The notes under the pieces: model-generated
What the model was told of the DNA's origin: nothing
The model's input: the letters and a program-made list of their open reading frames with translations, nothing else
The model's database searches: none
Program-made: the position numbers and the translations under genes
In this document: piece by piece, positions 1-7,914 of the stretch
Layout of the letters: every line of letters starts with the position of its first letter
Numbering within the stretch: position 1 is the stretch's first letter
Source of the DNA: Pigoraptor vietnamica
Lineage: Eukaryota; Opisthokonta; Filasterea
Direction: 5' to 3'
DNA length: 15,952 nucleotides
Assembly: GCA_943704525.1 (NCBI GenBank)
Contig: CALSCQ010003331.1
Location: 1-15,952, forward strand

Positions 1-64
1 GCCCCCCCCCCCCCCACACACACACACAAACACACACACGCACGCACACACACACACACACACA
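1..64. repeat. Poly-C plus CA-rich microsatellite
   Basis: A run of C residues is followed by an imperfect CA tract with a few interruptions (AAA, CGCA). It lies at the window edge, so its full extent is unknown. It is downstream of the PRMT7-type gene, which runs on the minus strand. Confidence 0.95.
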
Positions 65-295
65 TGCCACGCCGCAGGAACGAGAGTGTCACAACATCTG
101 ATTGTCGTCGCTCGCAATTCACACGCACGGGCACAATAAATAGTCCACTTATTATTATTGCCAACTCTACTGAAAGCTGACGCCGTGCCAAACCCGCACT
201 AAGTCTGAACATCGCAACAGTGCGTTGCGCGTTTTTAGTGCAGGGGACCAGCCGCACTCCAACACATGCACGCACCACACCACGCGACATTAGCA
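65..295. other. 3' flank of the PRMT7-type gene, no gene seen
   Basis: This stretch lies immediately downstream of the minus-strand stop codon at 296-298. It has an AT-rich patch around 135-160 that reads as AATAAT-like triplets on the minus strand, which could help 3' end formation; this is weak. A plus-strand AATAAA at 135-140 has no gene in front of it in this window. Nothing else is supportable. Confidence 0.5.
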
Positions 296-2656
296 TCATC
301 CTCGCCGCAATGCGACATCCATGCAAAGGACGGCCTCGCGCGCGTTCGCCCGCACACCCACAGCGAGTTCGTCCCCGGCAGCCACGCAAGCGCCAAAGTC
401 GCCGTCCTTCAGAAAAACGACCGCGTGGCGCGCATACGCAGGGCCTGCATCCCCGACTGAGGCGGAGGGCGGGTTGTGCGCGGCGATGCCATCGGCCAGA
501 TCGTAATCGACCCACGCGACAATGCCGTGACAGACGCCGCGCGTGCGAATGGACAACACGCACTCCCCAAGGGGTACAAGGAGTCCGTCCCCGCGCTCAT
601 CGTCGCATTCGGCGTTCTGGCGCGAGTCGAGAGATGGAAGGACGCGCTCGTCGATAGCGCACGCAGCGACGACATCCGACAGCAGTTCGTGAGCATATTC
701 GGCAAGAGGGTACGCGGTCACGTGCTCCTTGGCCCGCGTGCGCAGCGCGTTGAACGCAGAGAGATCGAAACCGACGGCCTCGCGCACGTCCGCGACACTC
801 TTGTGCAACTCCACAAAGCGCACGGCCGCACACTTGAGCTGCGCGCGGCCGGGCAGCCGGAGGGCCAGCCGACCGCCCTCACGTGCGAGGAGACCGCGCG
901 ATGCTAGCTCGTCAACAGTTGTCCACGCCCTCAGAATGTCCTCCCACGGTAACAGAGTCGCGTCGAACGAAGGCTCACTCAGTGCGACAGCCGCAGTCCG
1001 GACACTTCCCGAGGCATCGCGAGGCCAGTCGCTCTCGTCACCCACGATGCGAACGACGCCGTTCAAGTTGTTGCGCGCGACTAATTTCGCAGCGATGTCC
1101 CGAGCAAGGCGCTCCCTCTCGAAGAGAACGACGTCCACGCCGTTCTCCGCACACCGCGCCACGAGCATGGCCAGCCACGGGCCGCTGCCCACGCACACAA
1201 CAAGGGGTTTCGCGCTCCCCGCGGACGGCACTCCTTCAGCACGAAGGTCCGACAAGACGCGACGCACGGCTGTTTCGTACGCTTGCGCTCGCGATCGGTC
1301 GCACAGCGTCGCAATGCGATGTCTTGACCACAGCCCGTGCGCGCCGCAGAAGCAGTATGGCGGCGACGCGGACACTTTCCCGCCGCCCGCAGCAACCCAT
1401 ATGTTGTAGTCATCGTGCGCTGCGGAGACGGCCACTTGGGCACCCGCCGAGCACGCAACCGACGACGGGAGGACGCAGACGGCCTGCATCCAGTGGTCGC
1501 GCCACTGCGGCCGAGTGGACGGGGCAATCCACGCGGGGCGCGTCGACACGGTCTCTTCGTCGTCGAGCACAAGGTCCCACCACACAACCACCGCGTGCGC
1601 CTCGCCGTCCCGCTCCGCCATTGCGGACGTCCGCACGCTGCGTCGGCCAACGAGACTGTCCGCTCGCTCAAAGTCGAATTCGAACAGCCTGACGGGCGCA
1701 GTGAGCGGCTCCACGAGTCCGCGCGCCCAGTACGCGTCCACTTGGGCCGAGTGCATGAAGCCGGGTCCCGTGCACATGCCATCGACCTCCATCTCGCAAC
1801 CGCACGCGGCCGACGCAAGGGATAGTCGCTGCCACGTGGCCATGTGCGGCGAACGGACGAGCTGCGCGAACACAGACGCGCCCCGTGGGACCACCGCGGC
1901 GCCCTCCCTCGCGAGGTGCGCAAGTGCGTGCCGCATGGACGGCAGCACGCCCTCACCAATAAGGTCCGTGTCGAATATCTCCATTACCACCAAGTCGGCG
2001 CGCCGTGGCATCTCCGCGCCTTCACCCACATCGTCGCCCACAACCAGTTCGTCAGAGCGCTTGTGGACGACACGAATGGTCTCGCCGTACCCGTTTGCTG
2101 CGACCACCTGCCTTGCGATCGCGGCCGTTTCGCCCGACATCTCGCACGCCGTGACGAGAGATGCTCCCGCGCGCGCTGCCATCATGGCGAGAAGCCCCGT
2201 CCCAGTGCCTATGTCGAGCACTTGGACGCCCTTTGCACTCGCGCGTTGCAGTCTATCCACAGCACGCGCAATAGCCCGCCCATACTTCTCGTTCTGGGAA
2301 AGAGATGCGAGTGAGCCTACGCGGGAATCCATAAGAAGAGACACAGAAACGAGATGCCCACGCACAATGGATGCAACCTGGCATAAGAAGAGACACGGAA
2401 ACGGGCTCACGCACAATGAATGACCTGGCATAAGAAGAGACACGGAAACGGGCTCACGCACAATGAATGACCTGGCATAAGAAGAGACACGGAAACGGGT
2501 TGCCCACGCACAATGAATGACCTGGCACCACGCACTCACTCGTTCGGCATCAAGGAGCATGTCTGAGAATGACGCCGCAACGACGTCATTTTCGAAGGCG
2601 TCCTCGACCTCTTCCGGGTCCATTGCACGCAAGGCACGCGAAAGACAGTCACACAA
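296..2656 (-). CDS. PRMT7: PRMT7-type protein arginine N-methyltransferase
   Basis: Exons are 2656..2540 and 2293..296, giving 704 residues; PRMT7 proteins are typically about 700. The family transfers methyl groups from S-adenosylmethionine to protein arginines (type III, monomethylation). The N-terminal half holds motif I (VLDIGTGTG, residues 64-72) and the double-E loop EIFDTDLIGEG with Glu144 and Glu153. It also has RDHWMQAV, the THW-loop equivalent with Asp in place of Thr, as in PRMT7. The C-terminal half is a second, degenerate methyltransferase module: its motif I is eroded to CVGSGPWLAM, and SEPSFDATLLPW is a PRMT7-specific stretch. Removing the intron joins DAER to NEKYGRAI exactly as in PRMT7. 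Met1 is used as start; Met12 (2623) is an alternative, and a further 5' exon beyond the microsatellite cannot be excluded. Confidence 0.94.
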   Translation of the reverse strand: MCDCLSRALRAMDPEEVEDAFENDVVAASFSDMLLDAERVSAWCQVIHCAWATRFRVSSYARSFIVREPVSVSLLMPGHSLCVSPFPCLFLCQVASIVRGHLVSVSLLMDSRVGSLASLSQNEKYGRAIARAVDRLQRASAKGVQVLDIGTGTGLLAMMAARAGASLVTACEMSGETAAIARQVVAANGYGETIRVVHKRSDELVVGDDVGEGAEMPRRADLVVMEIFDTDLIGEGVLPSMRHALAHLAREGAAVVPRGASVFAQLVRSPHMATWQRLSLASAACGCEMEVDGMCTGPGFMHSAQVDAYWARGLVEPLTAPVRLFEFDFERADSLVGRRSVRTSAMAERDGEAHAVVVWWDLVLDDEETVSTRPAWIAPSTRPQWRDHWMQAVCVLPSSVACSAGAQVAVSAAHDDYNIWVAAGGGKVSASPPYCFCGAHGLWSRHRIATLCDRSRAQAYETAVRRVLSDLRAEGVPSAGSAKPLVVCVGSGPWLAMLVARCAENGVDVVLFERERLARDIAAKLVARNNLNGVVRIVGDESDWPRDASGSVRTAAVALSEPSFDATLLPWEDILRAWTTVDELASRGLLAREGGRLALRLPGRAQLKCAAVRFVELHKSVADVREAVGFDLSAFNALRTRAKEHVTAYPLAEYAHELLSDVVAACAIDERVLPSLDSRQNAECDDERGDGLLVPLGECVLSIRTRGVCHGIVAWVDYDLADGIAAHNPPSASVGDAGPAYARHAVVFLKDGDFGACVAAGDELAVGVRANAREAVLCMDVALRRG
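2294..2539 (-). other. Intron of the PRMT7-type gene (phase 0, 246 nt)
   Basis: The donor is CGA|GTGAGTG at 2539 and the acceptor is CTCTTTCCCAG|AAC ending at 2294. The length is a multiple of three and there is no in-frame stop, so the intron reads as coding in a plain ORF search. Splicing restores the conserved PRMT7 sequence across the junction. Almost all of the interior is a minisatellite. Confidence 0.9.
2330..2525. repeat. Four-copy minisatellite, unit 47-52 bp
   Basis: Tandem copies are at 2330-2381 (52 bp), 2382-2428 (47 bp), 2429-2475 (47 bp, identical to the previous copy) and 2476-2525 (50 bp). Each starts CATAAGAAGAGACAC on the plus strand and ends in CCTGG. The outer copies differ by short insertions and substitutions. 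The array fills the PRMT7 intron. Confidence 0.97.
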
Positions 2657-2676
2657 AGCGCAGTGCGCAACATGAA

Positions 2677-2679
<3 letters not shown>

Positions 2680-2748
<69 letters not shown>

Positions 2749-2749
2749 G
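2680..2749. repeat. Compound (GA)n(GT)n microsatellite
   Basis: About 40 bp of GA is joined directly to about 29 bp of GT on the plus strand. On the PRMT7 sense strand it reads CA then CT and ends about 24 nt before the start codon, so it is in the 5' untranslated region, the core promoter, or a pyrimidine tract of an unseen 5' intron. Confidence 0.97.
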
Positions 2750-2967
2750 AGTAACACGAGTAACCAGAAACCAAGCGATCCCTCGGCGCGCATTTGTCCA
2801 CGTCGCAGAGTGAACGTCGGTTTTTTTGCGGGAAGTTTGAAATCGGCCATCTACGCGTTATAGCGCGCGATTTGAGGCGAAGCAAGAGAAGAGCGGCCAA
2901 TGTGTCACGTGCAGAGTTGATCGAGGGCGTGAACGCGCGTGGAGGGGCAGTCCCCACAGCGTGGAAT

Positions 2968-2985
2968 ATGTTTGCAGCGCAGTGA
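2968..2985 (+). other. Upstream ORF of five codons before the SUN gene
   Basis: ATG at 2968 is followed by four codons and TGA at 2983-2985, 14 nt before the proposed SUN start at 3000. It matters only if transcription starts upstream of it, which the sequence does not show. Confidence 0.4.
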
Positions 2986-2999
2986 AGTCTTCAGACGGG

Positions 3000-5900
3000 A
3001 TGGCGGTCGGGGCGCGCCGTGCGGCACTCGTGCTACTTGTGTGCGCGTGAGTATTCTTCTCTGCATGCATTGCGACCGCACCGCTCTTCGTGTCTGTTGG
3101 CGTGGGGTGTCTTCTGACGCGCGAGTCTGCGCAGCACGGCCTTCAGTACGTGGCACGTGGTCGCCGCGGATGGAGTGGGTGCGCACTCGGAGGCAAGTCA
3201 CCGAGTCGTGTTGGACTATTATGCTGCGTGCACGTGTGTCGTGTGTGTGCGTATGTATATATGTGTTTTGTGTGTGTGTGCGTGTGTGTGTATGTGTGTG
3301 TGTGTGTGAGTGAGTGAGTGTTGTGTGTGTGTGTGTGTGCGCGCGTGGACACGAGGCCAACCACGCTCGTTGATGTGCAGGCGCACGACGTCGTAGAGCA
3401 TGGAACTGAACACACATCAGTTCACCCAATCGAAGATGCGCCAAGGGAAGTGGGCGCAGAGTCCCCCGTCCACGCAGCGCAAGAGCCCCCGACAGACTCC
3501 GCGGGCTTTGAAGGCGATGCTCTAAACGCGGAAGCGCCCTCTGCGATCCAACCGCCGCAGTCGATCCTGACGTTTGACGAGTGGCGCGCACAAGAGCTCC
3601 GCATGATGGCAGCTCCCGCGGACGTGGAGGACGCGGCCGACCAGGAGGTCATCGCGCGCGCGCAGGCGTCGCGTCGCCACCAGCGCCGGCGGAGGAGAGA
3701 AGGCGCGCGCCGCTCCGGCCGCTTCAACTACGCCTCGCTCGACTGCAGCGCGAAGGTGGTCGGGGCTAACGCGGAGGCGCAATCGACGGGCGCCATTCTC
3801 AACGACTACCGGGACTCTTACATGCTGAACCCGTGCAGCGTGGATCGCTGGGTCGTCATTGAGCTGTGCGAGGACATCCTCGTCGACTCTGTGGAGGTCG
3901 CCAACCACGAGATGTTCTCGTCGACATTCCTCGAACTACGCGTCAGCGCCAGCGACAGGTACCCGACGCGCGACTGGCGAGAGCTCGGGACGTTTGCGGC
4001 GGCGGACGTGCGCACCGTGCAGACGTTTGAGGTGGAGGAGCCGATTCTGTGGACAAAGTACGTGCGGCTGGAGTTCAAGGGCCGCCACGGCAGCGAGTTT
4101 TACTGCCCGGTGACCCTCGTGCGCGTGTACGGTACGACCATGATGGAGGAGTTCAAGCTCAACATGGGCGAAGGGGCGCACGGGGACGTTGCAGCGGGGG
4201 AGGCGTCGGCGGATGCTGCGGACGAGGGCGCGGGTGGACGGGCGACCGGCGGCAAACTCCCGCCGATAATCGACAAGGCCACAAAGATGCTCAAGGACTT
4301 CTTTGGGGCGAAAGAGGCGCCGCCACCGCCACCTGCGCACGTTACGGCGAGCGGGGATGCCGCGCCGACGCAGCACTCGGAGCCCAACTTTGTGCTTGTC
4401 ACGGAACGGCCGCCTGCGCCCTCGGCGGACAAGGGCGCGAAGGAGGGAGATGGCGATGCATCGCAGAGTGCCCGAGCGGTCGTCGAGGGTGCTGTTGCGG
4501 ATGGCGAGAGTGGCGACGGGAGTGCCGGTGCGGAGAAGGGCAGGGCAGCAGCGGGGGGACAGGAAGTGCCGGACGCGCCGATTGTGACGCTGATGGGCGC
4601 CGATGAAGACGACGACAGCGACGGCGACGGAATACCCGACGCACGCGAGGACTCGCGCGCCATTGTGATGCTCCTAGCGGACGACGACGACGATGCGGCA
4701 GGGGACGCGGGCGCTCCGACGGATTCGCGAATGCACGCGCCGCCCTCGGGGCCCCACACGCCCTTTGACGCCGTCTCGCACTTTGCCGTCCTCATGCACC
4801 GCCTGCTCACGTCGAGGGCGGATGCGAGTCCTGTGGCGGCGAGGGACCGCGCGCCTGACGAAGCAGAGCCGGAACGCGCCGCGACCCGTGTCGTGGCCGA
4901 TGCTTCCGCGCAATCTCACGCGAGTGCTGGAGATCGCGGCGTCAAAGACGTCACTCTTCCGGCGGCCGCGACGCACGTGGCGCACGTGGCGCAGGAAGCG
5001 CATGCTGCACCTTCTCCGCCGGGCAAGGTGGCTGCCGACGAGGCGAGCGCGCCGGCAGTGCGTCTGGACGAAGCGGAGATTGTCGAAGCATCGGCGCGAG
5101 TGGTGTCGGCGAGTGAAAACGAGGCATCGCCGCCCACCACCCATCCGGCGCCCGCTTCTGCTGCCGACAGTGCGCCCCCCGCTGTAACCGAAAACGTGCG
5201 CTCGACAGCGCCGTCTGCGGACCAACCGCACATACATGAAGCACCTGCGGCTACGTCGCAAGCGCCTTTATCGCAGGACGTCCACCAGCACGTCGACGCG
5301 CTACCGCACGAAGCCCCAGCGCGCGAAGCGCACGGCGGCGTGCATGCGGGCACTGGTCTTCCCCAGGAGCGCCTCAAGGTCAAAATGGACAGTGATGGCG
5401 CGAGTGGCCGCGTGGAGGACGACGCGCACGATTCGGCCGCTGCGCATGGCACTGCCGCGGGGAACAACGGCAACGGCAACGTGACGATTGCCTCTTCGAC
5501 GCCGACGCATGCCGCGAGTGCGCAGCCGAAGGCTCCGTCGGGCACGCCGAGCGTGGCATTATCCCCTGCACCACACGCATCACAGCACGCGCACTCGCAC
5601 GCGCAGCCCCACCCGCCGCCCCATGCACCGCCCGCACACGGCGCCGAGTCGGTGTTCGCGTCGCTGAGCAACCGCATCAAGGCGCTCGAGGTCAACATGT
5701 CGCTGAGCAGCCGATACTTGGAGTCGCTCAGTGCGCGCTACAAGGTGCGTGTGCGATGAAGCGTCTGCACTCGCGTGTTTCTCCCTCTCGTTTCTTGCAA
5801 TTCTGTTTTACTTTATTTATTTTTCTCCTTTCCAATTCTCTGCATCATCAATGGGTGAGGGTTGGCTTCTCACACACTTTGCGTGCGCAGGAGTCGCTCG

Positions 5901-7401
5901 ATGACGTGCAGAAAATTCTTGACAAGAAAATGCTCGCAATCGCCGATTCTGCGGCGCGCACTGAAGTTGACCTTGTGGGTGGCGACGCGTGCTACAGGCG
6001 TGCGCTTTCCTTGCTCACCCTGAGTGCAGCAGAGCCCACGTACACCGTGTGGCTCTCCATCACACTCAAATTTGCCTTCTTATCTGTCCCGTCAAGTACT
6101 CTGTTGTTGCGTGTCGTCCCGTGTTGTCACAGCTCATAAAACACACGCGTTGTCACAGCTCACAAACACACGCGTTCTCGTCTCTCACACACACACCACT
6201 CCTCTCCCACAGCGCAAGCGACAGGCGGACATGCTCGACGGCTTCCGCGAGCTCATCGATATGCGCCTTGCGACCATCCACAGCCAAGTGCTCATCGAAA
6301 TCGAAGCCATCCGCGCAGAGGCACGTGGCAGCGCGCACAAAGTCTTGCAACTGCTTGTCGCACGCACACACTTGCGCACGCCGCGAATGTCTCTGCTGCC
6401 ACGACAAAGCCCGTCTATATTTTTTCTTGTTCTCTATTGCCTTATAATCTCTTCTTCTTATGCATGCCGCCCTCTCAACGACGCAGGAGGCTGCGCGATC
6501 GACTGCCCTCCGCAACGAGCTGCTGTTGGGAATGGGCATCGCATGCATCGTCACTCTCCTGGCCTCGATGATGGTTGCGCGTGCAGGTGCGTCGAAGACC
6601 GCCTCTCTACTCCATTCCACTCACGTCGTCATTGTCCCGCTATTAACTTGCTGCCATTTTCCCTCGGCAGGGCGCCCAAAGGCCCCCCTCGCGCACGCAA
6701 TCCCCGCAGAAAGTCCGCTCGTGAAACCGACACCCCGTCGCCGCTCGAGCAGCCTCGGCCTTCCCCTCGACTCGCCTCGTCGCGACGGCGAACTGCGGCG
6801 CCCGTCGTCCGTTGGCACGAGCGGCATTGCGTCTGCATCTGTTGCGACGGTCAACGCGGAGCAGGAGCGCTGTGAGTCTGCGCCTCCCTCTTCCATTAAC
6901 CGCCACTTTTCCATTGGCGTTTTCGCGGACGCATCTCTGTCCAACTCTCCGCCGATGGACGCGGGGAGTGCTGCGCAGGCGCGCGCGTTTGATCTTGCGA
7001 GCGACCTCTTGACCGACTCCGACGGCGGGGACGGATTTCGCGTCGCCCGATCCGCGAAGCAGCTGCGCAAGGCCGAGAAGCGAAGAAGCGCCAAAGCGCT
7101 GCTGAACGCTCTCCCGACGTCGTCTTCGCTGCCATCGATGTCGTCGACGAGCGACACGGGCATCGTCGAGCAACCAGAAGCGTCACAAGCCGCGCACGAC
7201 GGGCGACCGCGCCTGGAGGCACTGCGTCGCGTGCGCAGCTCTGTGGGCACCGGCATGCTCGGCATCCAAGGGGAGAAGGCGCACGGTGCGGCGCAGGGGT
7301 CAATCGGAGGACAGGGAGAGGGAACGAGGCCGCGGGACGGTGGCAGGCCGCCGCTTCCCCCCAGGCCACTCACATTGCAGCGCACGAGCAGCTTTGGCTG
7401 A
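3000..7401 (+). CDS. SUCO: SUCO/Slp1-type SUN-domain ER membrane protein
   Basis: Proposed exons: 3000-3046, 3135-3192, 3381-5744, 5891-5974, 6213-6320, 6487-6586, 6671-7401 (1163 residues). Exons 1-2 encode a signal peptide (basic AVGARR, core AALVLLV). A TFDEW motif precedes the SUN domain (about residues 150-294; YMLNPCS, VIELCE, SSTFLELRVSASDRYPT, GSEFYCP, RVYGTTMMEEF), which is of the Slp1/SUCO subtype and not the nuclear-envelope SUN1/2 type. A long Ala/Asp/Glu/His-rich region follows, then the diagnostic NMSLSSRYLESLSARYK, coiled coil in exons 4-5, one transmembrane helix (about 899-918) and a Ser/Arg-rich tail. The family protects folding proteins in the ER lumen. The donors of introns 2 (3193 GC, or 3175 GT) and 5 (6321 GC, or 6342 GT) are the least certain parts. 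The start has a good context (G at -3 and +4). Confidence 0.9.
3193..3380 (+). other. Candidate GC-AG intron 2 of the SUN gene
   Basis: GAG|GCAAGT is a near-perfect GC donor, in phase 0, paired with TGATGTGCAG|GCG at 3380. It contains the long GT-rich repeat. A GT alternative at 3175 (GGA|GTGGGT) is also phase 0 and would remove six codons (residues 30-35). Some intron here is required, because the frame entering the GT repeat runs into stops. Confidence 0.65.
3234..3348. repeat. GT-rich microsatellite in SUN intron 2
   Basis: An imperfect GT tract with GTAT, GAGT and GCGT interruptions. It is in the sense orientation and lies downstream of the intron donor. Confidence 0.95.
4597..4655 (+). 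other. Thrombospondin-3-like Asp-rich loop in the SUN protein
   Basis: The stretch encodes DEDDDSDGDGIPDARED, which fits the D-x-D-x-D-G-I-P-D-x-x-D calcium loop of type-3 thrombospondin repeats. Only one copy is visible and no cysteines accompany it. It would face the ER lumen. Confidence 0.45.
6123..6173. repeat. Two-copy tandem repeat in SUN intron 4
   Basis: Two copies of about 25-26 bp, each starting GTTGTCACAGCTCA and ending ACACACGC, lie 40 bp before the real acceptor at 6212. Each carries a TCACAG that resembles an acceptor. Confidence 0.85.
6321..6486 (+). other. Candidate GC-AG intron 5 of the SUN gene
   Basis: The acceptor CGACGCAG|GAG at 6486 is clear and enters the transmembrane exon in phase 0. 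The only phase-0 donors nearby are GAG|GCACGT (6321) and AAA|GTCTTG (6342). The GC donor resembles the usual GTGCGT donors apart from the T-to-C change at +2 and A at +3. The interior is T-rich and not coding-like. Confidence 0.55.
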
Positions 7402-7515
7402 TTGACTTTAATTTAAGCCGTGTTTACATGCCGTTTTGCCGAGTGCGAAGCGTCAGTGGAAAAAGAGTTGGTGTCCGTCGCAGCCGTGCATGCCGTGTCT
7501 CATGCTGCGCAACGT

Positions 7516-7541
7516 TGTGTGTGTGTGTGTGTGTGTGTGTG
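7516..7541. repeat. Short GT microsatellite
   Basis: An uninterrupted TG run of 26 bp in the intergenic space between the SUN gene and the secreted protein gene. Confidence 0.95.
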
Positions 7542-7797
7542 CTGCGTGTCCGCGTGTCCATCCTCAGTGCCATTTTGTTGGCATTCGACGTCTGCATGAG
7601 TCCCGGACGGTCAACCTGAGCGTCACTGGTTATTTTGGCCGTGTGCTTGAATGCCTCTTTCACGTCCAAGTACAAAGTTTGGCCGTGCGCTGGCCCGTGC
7701 GACGTCTGCGACGGGTGGGGGGACGCCTCCGTCGTCGACAAGACGCCCCCATACTCGAAGGGCGTCCAAAGCACTCAGCGCCTGCGCAATGGGACAG

Positions 7798-7804
7798 TAT
7801 AAAG
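7798..7804 (+). promoter_or_regulatory. TATA box of the secreted acidic protein gene
   Basis: TATAAAG lies 117 bp before the start codon at 7915. A start site about 25-30 bp downstream would leave a 5' untranslated region of roughly 85-90 nt. It is the only clear TATA box found at a gene start in the window. Confidence 0.55.
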
Positions 7805-7914
7805 AGAGCGCTGAAAGTGGGGTTTCGATCTCCGAAAAGTTTGGCAAACTGTGACAGAACACACCGACCGCGTTCTCTAAAGCGAAAGATTTGAGCACAA
7901 AAACTCGGCCGAAG

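Larger units (their letters stand above)
2657..2999. promoter_or_regulatory. Divergent promoter region between PRMT7 and SUN genes
   Basis: The 343 bp between two divergent starts must hold both promoters or their 5' untranslated regions. It contains a compound GA/GT microsatellite close to the PRMT7 start and a TTTTTTGCGGGAAG element at 2822-2835. A single TTTGTCC occurs near 2793, and a five-codon upstream ORF (2968-2985) precedes the SUN start. No TATA box was found for either gene. Confidence 0.6.
7402..7914. other. Intergenic region upstream of the acidic secreted protein gene
   Basis: This 513 bp stretch holds the 3' flank of the SUN gene, with an AT-rich TTTAATTTAA just after the stop. 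A 26 bp GT microsatellite lies at 7516-7541, and a TATA box at 7798 serves the next gene. No coding exon of a recognisable family was seen. Confidence 0.6.

Noticed and set aside
135-140. Plus-strand AATAAA polyadenylation signal
   Set aside because: No plus-strand gene precedes it in the window, only a microsatellite, so its role cannot be supported.
1515-2423. 302-codon plus-strand open frame over PRMT7
   Set aside because: It is antisense to conserved PRMT7 motifs and looks like a composition shadow.
3318-3380. Start of the SUN coding sequence at 3318
   Set aside because: Position 3318 is GTG and the first codons are GT-repeat translation. The acceptor at 3380 and the upstream signal-peptide exons explain the N-terminus better.
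4916-5698. 260-codon minus-strand open frame in the SUN gene
   Set aside because: It is Ala/Cys/Ser-rich noise opposite a low-complexity coding region.
6872-6978. Extra intron in the last SUN exon from GTGAGT at 6872
   Set aside because: The donor would leave phase 1, and the plausible acceptors at 6968 and 6978 do not restore the frame. The region reads open throughout.
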